NCBI GenBank assembly: GCA_945885485.1 | Contig: CAMCYT010000057.1 | Span: 1-12,858 of the forward strand | DNA from: Prosthecobacter debontii | GTDB lineage: Bacteria > Verrucomicrobiota > Verrucomicrobiia > Verrucomicrobiales > Akkermansiaceae | DNA length: 12,858 nt | Reading direction: 5' to 3' | Part shown: positions 1 through 6,718 of the stretch, piece after piece | How positions within the stretch are numbered: position 1 is the stretch's first letter | Layout: every line of letters starts with the position of its first letter | Position numbers and translations under genes: made by a program | The notes under the pieces: generated by a model | What the model was told of the DNA's origin: nothing | Seen by the model: only the letters and a program-made list of their open reading frames with translations | Databases searched by the model: none

Positions 1-988
1 CGCGAGAGGGAAGCTCGGGCAGCGGCAGATCGTGATCGAGGTGGGAAAGGAGGATTTGGTGAAAATCGTCGGGGGTTTTCATACGACGGATCGCGTGCTC
101 GAAATCCGGATGAATGCCATCACAGATGTAGATCAGGGTCTTTTTCATGCGTTGGATGTGGCCCAGGGGATCGAAAGATGGGGCTTCTTTGCCCAACTCG
201 TCGGAAAGTTCGTGAATATAGGCGAGTAAATCGCGGTAGGCGGGCTGGAACGGGGTGGTGTTTTCAAAGGCGGAGATGATTTGGGAAAACAACCATGGAT
301 TACGGATTGCGCCGCGGCCGAGCATGAGTCCGGTGGCATTAGTTTGTTGGAGATAATTGATGGCGGTGGTGCGATCTACTACGTTGCCGTTGGCGATCAC
401 AGGGCAGGAAAGGGAGTCGACTGCCAATTTGACCAAGCTGGGACGAACGGGGGTCTGGTAGCGATCCGCGACCGTGCGGCCATGGATCGTCAAGCCATCG
501 ATCGCATGTTTACGAAAAATTTCCAAAATAGCGGGAAATTCATCAGGGCTGTGAAAACCGAGGCGGGTTTTGACGGTGAAGCGGCCCGGAATCGCATCGC
601 GCAAGGCGCCGAGGATGGCATCGATTTGATCGGGAAATCGCAATAGGCCCCCGCCGGCGTTTTTCCGATAAACCACTGGCGCTGGGCAACCGAGGTTGAG
701 ATCGATACCCGCGATAGGATATTTGGAGAGTTCTCTCGCTGTGCGGGTGAGTTCCTCGATATCGCAGCCTATCATCTGTGCGAAAATGGGGCGAGCTGTG
801 GCATTTTCAGAAATGGACCTCAGGATATAGGCATTCAGCCGAGAATGGACATGCACACGGAAATATTCCGTCACGAACCAATCCGGCAGGCTGCGGCGCG
901 CGAGCACGCGCATGAAGGGCAAATCCGTCACGTCCTGCATAGGCGCGAGCACCAAGGCAGGGCGGTGATTTGGGAGTAGATCGCGCAT
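1..988 (-). CDS. tRNA-dihydrouridine synthase, C-terminus cut by window edge
   Basis: This is a flavin-dependent tRNA-dihydrouridine synthase (Dus), which reduces specific uridines in tRNA D-loops in the cytoplasm. From the ATG at 988, 329 codons can be read without a stop to the window edge. Visible motifs are the FMN-barrel start LAPMQDVTD (residues 14-22), NLGCPAP with the expected catalytic Cys101, the GGGLL turn (112-116), VKTRLG (139-144), TIHGRT (167-172), ANGNV (199-203) and the phosphate-binding GRGAIRNPWLF (224-234). TEYFRVH (40-46) and the GGG turn resemble DusC more than DusB, but I would not fix the subfamily or the target position. Family members usually have about 310-340 residues, so little is missing. 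It diverges from the PUR-like gene with only 43 bases between starts. No Shine-Dalgarno is seen before the ATG. Confidence 0.93.
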   Translation of the reverse strand, partial: MRDLLPNHRPALVLAPMQDVTDLPFMRVLARRSLPDWFVTEYFRVHVHSRLNAYILRSISENATARPIFAQMIGCDIEELTRTARELSKYPIAGIDLNLGCPAPVVYRKNAGGGLLRFPDQIDAILGALRDAIPGRFTVKTRLGFHSPDEFPAILEIFRKHAIDGLTIHGRTVADRYQTPVRPSLVKLAVDSLSCPVIANGNVVDRTTAINYLQQTNATGLMLGRGAIRNPWLFSQIISAFENTTPFQPAYRDLLAYIHELSDELGKEAPSFDPLGHIQRMKKTLIYICDGIHPDFEHAIRRMKTPDDFHQILLSHLDHDLPLPELPSR

Positions 989-1031
989 GGCTGGAGTCAG
1001 GAAATGGTTTGACAATCAAACGAGCTTCTAA

Positions 1032-1274
1032 ATGGTTGGTGTGAATAACAACCAAACCAAACTAGTGGAAAGTGATTTGTTGCATACGGAAAAAATTTTG
1101 GCGGATCGGAAAACCTTTTTTCTCGATCTAAAACAAAACTCTCGTGGGATGGTTGTGAAAATTACCGAGGACGTCGGTGGGAATCGCGATACGATTATGG
1201 TCCCTGCGGAAATTCTCGGTGATTTCATCGCCGCACTCACTGATATCAAGCTGACTGCTGATGAGCATCAATAG
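1032..1274 (+). CDS. small PUR-family (single PUR repeat) nucleic-acid-binding protein
   Basis: The 80-residue product matches the pattern of single-repeat bacterial PUR domains, small proteins that dimerise through a beta-beta-beta-beta-alpha repeat and bind single-stranded DNA or RNA. The core runs from about residue 18 to 70: EKILADRKTFFLDLKQN forms the first strands, then SRGMVVKITEDVGG, then DTIMVPAEILGDFIAAL, which carries the final strand and helix. The hallmark is the aromatic/basic (K/R)T(Y/F)xxDxKxNxRG pattern followed by an (I/V)PA turn. In characterised relatives (eukaryotic Pur-alpha, Borrelia BpuR) the domain binds purine-rich nucleic acid; the target here is unknown. The first 15 residues are Asn-rich and non-conserved, so a slightly later start (for example GTG 1041) is possible. 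It may be co-transcribed with the PIN-TRAM gene 87 bases downstream. Confidence 0.75.
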   Translation: MVGVNNNQTKLVESDLLHTEKILADRKTFFLDLKQNSRGMVVKITEDVGGNRDTIMVPAEILGDFIAALTDIKLTADEHQ

Positions 1275-1361
1275 GCCGTCGGTTAGATTATCGAAATGCT
1301 CCAAAATCAAGGTTTCAGCTTGATGGATGGCTGACTTCTCGCAACCATTGACTTTACTGGC

Positions 1362-2426
1362 ATGAACCAACGCTCCGTCAATATTGCCCGTCTTGTCTAT
1401 ATACTTGTTTGCCAAGTAGCCGGCGCAGCTATCGCTCTAAGCACTCAAGACACCGGTTTTCATATTTCGATCACAAATGGTTTCCTCGCAGGCTCGGCAT
1501 TAGGGCTCATCTTTATCGGGATCGATAAACTGATGGAGGGCTTCACCCTGCGCGGATTTTCGACCGCAACCTTCGGACTCGGTGTCGGCTTGTTCTGCGC
1601 ATGGTTGCTGACGCGTGTGGAAATTTCTGCGCTGCTAGAACTCGCTATGCGGGATCGCATTGAAACCAGTAAAAACGGCCAAAACTTGGTCGACTCTTTA
1701 CACCTCGCCATTGATGTAACCTTGTTTTCCAGCTTGGGATTTTTAGGTGTGGTTCTGGCGCTGCGCGGAAACCGAGATAACTTTGCTTTCATTATTCCAT
1801 ATGTGCGATTTCGCGAGGATGCCAGTTCTGGCCAACCGATCATGTTAGATGCTGAAGCCATTATGGACGCGCGGATTCTTGGGCTGATCGGATCCGGTTT
1901 TATAGGCGGACGTTTGATCATTCCCAACTACGTGTTAGAGGAAATCCAAACCTTGGCGAATGAAAGCGAGAACGGCCAACGCCAGCGCGCGCAGCGAGGA
2001 CTGGATCACCTTGAGCGTATGCAGAAAACTCCGGAAATTCAGGTTTCCATTCATGATGAGAGGAGTACATCTGACACAAAACCATCACACTCAAGCCTCA
2101 TTGAAACCGCCAAGTTTCTCAGCGCCAGATTACTTACGTTAGATGAAAGCCTGGCTAAAATCGCCAAGCTTCAGGGCGTGGCCGTTTTGAATTTAAATGA
2201 ACTCGATCTCGCATTGAGACCTTCGATCTCGGTTGGCGAAAAACTGCGCATCGTTGTCGTTAGGCCTGGCAAAGAAGATCATCAAGCCGTAGGTTACCTT
2301 CCAGACGGCACGATGGTTGTAGTCAATCATGCGGCGGAAAAAATCGGCTCATCCGTGACGGTTGTCATCATGTCCACCTTACAAACTCAAACCGGCACTT
2401 TAGTTTTCACTGAGCTGCAAAACTAA
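1362..2426 (+). CDS. YacL-like membrane protein with PIN and TRAM domains
   Basis: The 354-residue protein has the architecture of Bacillus YacL: about four hydrophobic segments (roughly residues 8-27, 40-56, 68-84, 116-135), then a cytoplasmic PIN nuclease-type domain (about 160-280) and a C-terminal TRAM domain (about 285-350), a predicted RNA-binding fold. PIN landmarks are MLDAEAIMDARI (161-172), RLIIPNYVLEEIQ (184-196), QRGLDHL (211-217) and LLTLDESLAKIA (257-268). TRAM landmarks are VGEKLRIVVVRPGKEDHQAVGYLPDGTMVVV (291-321) and the closing QTQTGTLVF. Two acidic sites (D163, E193/E194) and D261 are kept. The position that is Asp in family members I know (VDxKL) reads SHSSL here, placing His243 at the metal site, so nuclease activity is doubtful. 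The biochemical role of the family is poorly defined. The ATG is used; no Shine-Dalgarno is evident. Confidence 0.88.
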   Translation: MNQRSVNIARLVYILVCQVAGAAIALSTQDTGFHISITNGFLAGSALGLIFIGIDKLMEGFTLRGFSTATFGLGVGLFCAWLLTRVEISALLELAMRDRIETSKNGQNLVDSLHLAIDVTLFSSLGFLGVVLALRGNRDNFAFIIPYVRFREDASSGQPIMLDAEAIMDARILGLIGSGFIGGRLIIPNYVLEEIQTLANESENGQRQRAQRGLDHLERMQKTPEIQVSIHDERSTSDTKPSHSSLIETAKFLSARLLTLDESLAKIAKLQGVAVLNLNELDLALRPSISVGEKLRIVVVRPGKEDHQAVGYLPDGTMVVVNHAAEKIGSSVTVVIMSTLQTQTGTLVFTELQN

Positions 2427-2458
2427 ACGCGCAATCCCTTCCGTTATTCATTTTGAAA

Positions 2459-3475
2459 ATGACCCTTCAAGACATCACTTCCCGCTTCATTTTGCCGGGT
2501 CCTGTCGTATATCATGAGGAGATCGCCACCGGTCTGATCAACACGACTTTTGCGATCACTTGCCGGAGCGGAAAAACTGAAACGCGGTTCATCCTGCAAT
2601 CCATCAACTCCGCCGTTTTCCCGGAGCCGGAAAAAGTCATGGAAAACATTTTCCATGTCATCGGCCACATTGGTACGCGGGATTCACATACCGAGCAGTT
2701 GTGTTTGATTCCACTTCTGGATGGCAGAAGCTGGCTGAAACTTCCCGACAACACCGTTTGGCGTTGCTATCCGTTTCACGAAAACACCGAGACGTTTGAA
2801 AAAATCAACTCTCCCCAATTGGCTTACCGCGCCGCTGCGGCGTTCGGTCATTTCCAAGCGCGCTTGGCAGATCTCGATCCCTCAACTCTACACGAGACGA
2901 TTCCCAAGTTCCACCACACGCCCACTTACTACGCGAAATTGCTGGCAGCCGTGGAAAAAAATCCTGTTGAGCGCCTAGCCGGAGCGCAGGCCGAAGTTGA
3001 TTTTATCATCTCACAAAAAAATCTGACGACCTTACTGACTGATGCGGGGCTCCCTCAGCGCATCACTCACAATGATACCAAAATTTCCAACATCCTATTT
3101 CCCACAAATCCAAACCTCCCACCAATCGTCATCGATCTCGATACCGTGATGCCGGGCCTCGCGCTATTTGATTTTGGCGATCTGGTCCGCTCCGCCGCCT
3201 CGAGTGCCGCAGAGGACGAGCAGGATTTGAGTAAAGTTTACGTCGATGAAAATCTCCGCAAAGCGTTGACCGAGGGTTATCTCTCGACCGCAGGTGATTT
3301 CCTCACGCCAGAGGAACTAAAGCTGCTACCTGTTGCGCCAAAAGTCATCACCTTGGAACTCGCCTCACGTTTCCTGACCGATCATCTTCTGGGCGACACT
3401 TATTTCAAAACCAAATACCCCGGCCACAACCTTGTTCGCGCGCGTAACCAGCTGGCATTGCTGAAATCGATGTAG
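2459..3475 (+). CDS. APH-fold sugar kinase, NahK-like (N-acetylhexosamine 1-kinase family)
   Basis: The 338-residue product is an aminoglycoside-phosphotransferase-fold kinase close in pattern to NahK, which phosphorylates N-acetylglucosamine or N-acetylgalactosamine at C1 for UDP-sugar recycling. Seen: an N-lobe GLINTTFAI loop (25-33), RFILQSINSAVFPEPEKVMENI (43-64, matching the LQR(I/M)NxxVFxxPexVMeNI signature of this subfamily), the catalytic loop THNDTKISNIL (203-213) with Asp206, and the metal-binding segment VIDLDTVMPGLALFDFGD (224-241) with Asp226/Asp228. The length fits the family. A TTG codon two codons upstream (2453) keeps the frame, but the ATG is preferred. It follows the PIN-TRAM gene by 32 bases and may be in the same transcript. 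Sugar specificity cannot be read from sequence, and no pyrophosphorylase partner lies alongside. Confidence 0.82.
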   Translation: MTLQDITSRFILPGPVVYHEEIATGLINTTFAITCRSGKTETRFILQSINSAVFPEPEKVMENIFHVIGHIGTRDSHTEQLCLIPLLDGRSWLKLPDNTVWRCYPFHENTETFEKINSPQLAYRAAAAFGHFQARLADLDPSTLHETIPKFHHTPTYYAKLLAAVEKNPVERLAGAQAEVDFIISQKNLTTLLTDAGLPQRITHNDTKISNILFPTNPNLPPIVIDLDTVMPGLALFDFGDLVRSAASSAAEDEQDLSKVYVDENLRKALTEGYLSTAGDFLTPEELKLLPVAPKVITLELASRFLTDHLLGDTYFKTKYPGHNLVRARNQLALLKSM

Positions 3476-4117
3476 ATTTTAAATATCAAATCTCAAGTTT
3501 CAAAACTCAAATCGGATGATGCCGGATCCCGGTGATTATGAGTAGATAGAAGAATCTGAACCACAATGGTAGCGAAGCGGACATAGACGGAGGGAAACGT
3601 AGTCAAATAAACGCTGATTAACACGGATAGAGTAATAAGTTACCAAATCTCGGGCCATGGTCTGGTGTTTTCAGCGCACTTCGAGATCTTATGAATTGGT
3701 TCTGCAACCGTATCTTATCTGTGTTTATCCTAAAGAGGAAAATGAACCACTGATTAACACTGATGCTAAGAGGATTAGAAAGAATTCTTCATTCACCTAA
3801 AAGGTGAGACTGAAAAAATTCATAACTCCTAGATTATCAGTGTGTATCTGTGTCCATCCGTGGTTCCATTTCTGTTTATAGGTTTATCTGCGTCCATCTG
3901 TGGTTCTCTTCATTTTGGTAAGAATCCATACCCTATCTAGGTATCCTGTTCCCACTCTCCGCCTTCCTCCGTTGCCTCCGTTTAAAATCTATTTGAACAC
4001 CTGAAGAAGCCCGCAACTTCTGCGTTTTTTTCGCTTCATTTGCTCCACGCTGATTCCTCCTTGCGAAAACCCACATTCCGAGTCGAAGCTGTGGCAGGAA
4101 ATCACCCACACATCATC
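3476..4117. repeat. gene-free region with degenerate intergenic repeats in both orientations
   Basis: No convincing coding sequence lies here. The stretch contains several imperfect copies of one word family. Plus orientation: 3609-3630 (core GCTGATTAACACGGAT) and 3744-3766 (GAACCACTGATTAACACTGA and following bases). Opposite orientation: 3714-3730 (ATCTGTGTTTATCC), 3833-3867 (ending ATCTGTGTCCATCCGTGGTT) and 3881-3906 (ATCTGCGTCCATCTGTGGTT). A second word pair sits outside these: GACGGAGGGAAACG at about 3587-3600, and TTCCTCCGTTGCCTCCG at about 3964-3980 in the opposite sense. The region can therefore fold back on itself over roughly 400 bases. A short perfect hairpin (TCACCT-AAA-AGGTGA, 3793-3807) lies near the centre. 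I see no transposase, tRNA or CRISPR unit. The 5' part (3476-3515) is a run of AAATCTCAAG/TTTCAAAACTC-like words. Confidence 0.7.
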
Positions 4118-5233
4118 ATGCAACTCACACAAACAGCATACGGAACTTGGAGCGGCGGACGCTTCATGCACTTTGGCGAGACTCTATCCGAAGAACGTTT
4201 TCTCGGTTGTATCAAGATAGCATACGATTCAGGGATACGCACCTTCGTCACTTCGGATGTTTATGGAAACGGCAAAGCGGACGAATTGCTTGGCAAGGCG
4301 TTGGCTGGGATCGATCGCTCCACCTATTCGCTGGTTGGAATGATCGGGCATGATTTTTATGACGGTCAACGCAAGGGCTCTCAGGGCTATCCTCGCTTTA
4401 CTGATCCCGAACTCCGTGGTCCGGAAGGTTACGATGAATTCGTCCAACGCGCTACCAAGCTCTCGCTCGAGCGCTGCGGCACCGACTACTTCGATCTACT
4501 GATGCTACACAATCCGGACGTTCACGGCTACACCTCGGAAGCTGTTTGGAACGCCATGTCACGCGCTAAGGAAAACGGCCTGACCCGCCAACTCGGTATG
4601 GCTCCCGGCCCCGCTAACGGCTTCACTCTCGACCTGTTAGATTTCTTCGAAAAATTCGGACACCTTATCGATTGGACCATGCTGATTCTCAATCCATTGG
4701 AGCCATGGCCGTCCAATCTGCTGCTTCCCGCCTGCCAGAAACACGGCATCAAAGTGCTCACGCGCGTGGTCGACTACGGTGGCGTTTTCCATGGCGATCT
4801 CGGTGGAAATCATACTTTCAAACCCGGCGATCATCGCACCTACCGCCCGCAAGGCTGGGTGGAGCACGGGATGGAAAAAGTCGAGCGCATGCGCCCGGTC
4901 GCCGAGAAATATAACCTCACCTTGTTAGAATTCGCATCCATCTGGAATCTTTCCCAGACTCCCGTCGAGTGCGTCGTTCCCACCTTCATTCAGGAAGCCG
5001 GAGAGGACGCTCGCCTCATCGAGGATAAAATTCGCGAATTCGGCAAAATGCCCGATGTCCGCTTGGGCGCGGAAGAGGTCGAAGCGATCCGCCGGATCGG
5101 CGACAACACTGGCTGCATGAGTCTAAAAGGCGCCAGCAACCGCCATGACACCAGCGAGCGCTGTGACGAATGGCCAATGCGCTCCGAACTGCTAGAACTA
5201 GCTCAACGCGAAGGCCTCACTACGGATTGGTAG
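4118..5233 (+). CDS. atypical aldo/keto reductase superfamily protein
   Basis: The 371-residue protein has the (beta/alpha)8 pattern of the aldo/keto reductases, NAD(P)H-dependent oxidoreductases of carbonyls and sugars. Seen: TAYGTWSGGRFMHFG at the N-terminus, FVTSDVYGNGKADELLGKAL (43-62), YFDLLMLHNPD (124-134), a GMAPGPANGFTLDLLD block (160-175), ILNPLEPWP (190-198), LTRVVDYGGVF (214-224) and VECVVPTFIQ (283-292). The canonical tetrad is Asp-Tyr-Lys-His. Tyr49 and His131 are present, but the Asp position of the FDTAxxYG motif is Val44, and the strand that normally ends in the catalytic Lys reads LVGMIGHD. Classical AKR chemistry is therefore uncertain. The frame stays open upstream to a TTG at 4040, but ATG 4118 starts right at the family N-terminus. 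The 3' end overlaps the convergent KpsS-like gene by 14 bases. Confidence 0.87.
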   Translation: MQLTQTAYGTWSGGRFMHFGETLSEERFLGCIKIAYDSGIRTFVTSDVYGNGKADELLGKALAGIDRSTYSLVGMIGHDFYDGQRKGSQGYPRFTDPELRGPEGYDEFVQRATKLSLERCGTDYFDLLMLHNPDVHGYTSEAVWNAMSRAKENGLTRQLGMAPGPANGFTLDLLDFFEKFGHLIDWTMLILNPLEPWPSNLLLPACQKHGIKVLTRVVDYGGVFHGDLGGNHTFKPGDHRTYRPQGWVEHGMEKVERMRPVAEKYNLTLLEFASIWNLSQTPVECVVPTFIQEAGEDARLIEDKIREFGKMPDVRLGAEEVEAIRRIGDNTGCMSLKGASNRHDTSERCDEWPMRSELLELAQREGLTTDW

Positions 5234-6545
5234 CCGGCCCAAAGAACTCGTTTTGAAACGGTTCCACCCATTTGATTTTGCAACGCCCCGGCACATCGAA
5301 ACACTGTTGCCATAAAACGCCACGACTTTGATTTGTCTGTAAAAGAAGATCGATGAACTGTTTGACTCTTTGTCGGCGCGGTGGTTTCGCTTCTGTCCAA
5401 AATGAATCCAACTCGCCTTGGTAAGTGAGCTCCTCAAGATTATAGACAGCTGTTCCAAGTGCGATAACAGGAACATGATGGATCAGTCCAGAAATGCCGA
5501 CCGAGCTATTGACATTCACTAACCCGATTGAGTGCTTCAAGAAGATGGGGAGGCTGACTCGGTCTACATACAGAATACGTCCACCGCCGAGCCGTTGATC
5601 AAGCCCTTGAAGTAAATCCCTATAATCCTTGTAACCTCGATCCATCGGATGGACTTTAAAAACCAGTTTGGTATCAGGGGCCGCATGGTGCTCAAAGGAA
5701 GTGACAACTTTCATGATAAATTGCTCAATAGATTGGAAATCCGAGCACCGGAGAATTTGCGTATCGCTGTGAACCTGAAGAGGAACCGCATAATATTTCT
5801 GCAAGAGCTCGCCAGCGAAAATATCATGATACTCCTTGTCCATACTGTGCTCCATCATGCGCCAAAGAAAGACCAGCCCGGATTTGACTTCGTGCCAGAA
5901 TTTCAACTCTTTTTGATCAACAAAGTTAGGGAAAAAAAGCGAGGTGTATCGGCTTAATGCAAAGTTTGTACCAAACCTAAATAGTTTGGCTGAAGTGCTG
6001 ACTTTGGAGAGCTCTGGAGGCGTTTCTACAGTATCGGGTGAGAGTTCTCCGGAGAGAATTTTATCCCAAGCCTTTGCCAACGTCGGCAAAGGCAAGTTTT
6101 CGCGGTTGAAAACCGTTACGCAGTTCGGGCGAATCAAGCCTTGCTCGAAGACGAAACAACCCAGATTCAATTCTTCCGCCAATTTCCAAACAATGTGATT
6201 ATAGGGACGATAATGGTTGTAGAGAAAAAACGTATCAAAGTTTTCTTTGCTTACCAGCTCCCTCAACCATAATTCGAAATCTGCCAATGGCTTGCGAAAT
6301 ACGTGAGTTTGAATCCCACGGATTTTATAGATAAAGTCAGGAAAACATAAGACCACTTTATGCACCTCGTGTCCCGCTTCCGTTAAATCCTGAGCCAAAA
6401 ACGACATGCCGGCCTCCCAATCTCCCTGCACGATTAGGATTTTTTTGCTTTTAACAGGAAATACATGGCTTGTGGATGCTTCTCCCGAGTTATCAACCTT
6501 GGAATTTTTAGAAGATGAAGCTCCACGCGGAGATGAAATTTGCAT
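5220..6545 (-). CDS. kpsS: KpsS/LipB-like capsule polysaccharide protein (beta-Kdo transferase family)
   Basis: The 441-residue product matches the capsule synthesis family of KpsS. In E. coli group 2 capsules KpsS adds the first beta-linked Kdo to lyso-phosphatidylglycerol, starting the linker that KpsC extends. Motifs in order: ILIVQGDWEAGMSFLAQDL (36-54), LYNHYRPYNHIVWKLAEE (108-125), CFVFEQGLIRPNCVTVF (130-146, the FEEGYLRP-type signature), VPLQVHSDTQI (254-264), LVFKVHPMDRGYKDY (294-308) and VNSSVGISGL (345-354). About 33 N-terminal residues are Ser/Lys-rich and look like a non-conserved extension. No kpsC, kpsM, kpsT or Kdo-synthesis gene is nearby, so it is an orphan within this window. 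Sampled lines have about 42% GC (25/60 at 5941-6000 and at 6241-6300) against 52-62% in neighbours, which hints at separate ancestry. The acceptor could differ from that of true KpsS. Confidence 0.86.
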   Translation of the reverse strand: MQISSPRGASSSKNSKVDNSGEASTSHVFPVKSKKILIVQGDWEAGMSFLAQDLTEAGHEVHKVVLCFPDFIYKIRGIQTHVFRKPLADFELWLRELVSKENFDTFFLYNHYRPYNHIVWKLAEELNLGCFVFEQGLIRPNCVTVFNRENLPLPTLAKAWDKILSGELSPDTVETPPELSKVSTSAKLFRFGTNFALSRYTSLFFPNFVDQKELKFWHEVKSGLVFLWRMMEHSMDKEYHDIFAGELLQKYYAVPLQVHSDTQILRCSDFQSIEQFIMKVVTSFEHHAAPDTKLVFKVHPMDRGYKDYRDLLQGLDQRLGGGRILYVDRVSLPIFLKHSIGLVNVNSSVGISGLIHHVPVIALGTAVYNLEELTYQGELDSFWTEAKPPRRQRVKQFIDLLLQTNQSRGVLWQQCFDVPGRCKIKWVEPFQNEFFGPATNP

Positions 6546-6718
6546 ACTAATAATTACCCGCTAAATGTTGATTTTTTGATTTCTTCGCACACCATCAAAA
6601 TGGTTAGTTCCCACCTGAGAAAGGCTAAGAGTTGCCTTTATGCCGTCAAGATTCAAAAGCCCAGCCGATGAATAATGTATAGCTTGCATGGGACAATTTC
6701 AAATCTCACGCTACAGCC
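6546..6718. other. divergent intergenic region between kpsS-like gene and glycosyltransferase operon
   Basis: These 173 bases separate the starts of two divergent genes and should hold the promoters for both. I could not find a convincing -35/-10 pair for either direction. A TTGACG hexamer exists on the minus strand without a properly spaced -10, and the AT-rich GAATAATGTATAG at about 6669-6682 is the best -10-like stretch for the plus strand. One perfect 6-bp inverted repeat with an 8-base loop is present: AAAGGC at 6620-6625 and GCCTTT at 6634-6639. It could be an operator or merely chance. Confidence 0.4.

Noticed and set aside
1009..1031. TTGACA hexamer just before the PUR-like gene as a -35 box
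   Set aside because: A -10 at 16-18 bases would fall on or after the ATG at 1032 and no TA-rich hexamer is there, so it cannot serve this start.
1128..1415. A 95-codon minus-strand reading frame antisense to the PUR-like gene
   Set aside because: It lies mostly opposite a gene with recognisable family pattern, and its own translation shows no domain or motif.
3793..3807. TCACCT-AAA-AGGTGA hairpin as a rho-independent terminator
   Set aside because: Only a 6-bp stem, no following T-run, and it is over 300 bases from the nearest gene end.
3833..3906. Two similar units reading as a CRISPR array
   Set aside because: Units are imperfect, only two in this orientation, with a spacer too short and no cas genes nearby.
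4040..4117. TTG start adding 26 residues to the aldo/keto reductase
   Set aside because: The ATG at 4118 lies exactly at the family-like N-terminus; the extra residues are not family-like and overlap the repeat-rich intergenic region.
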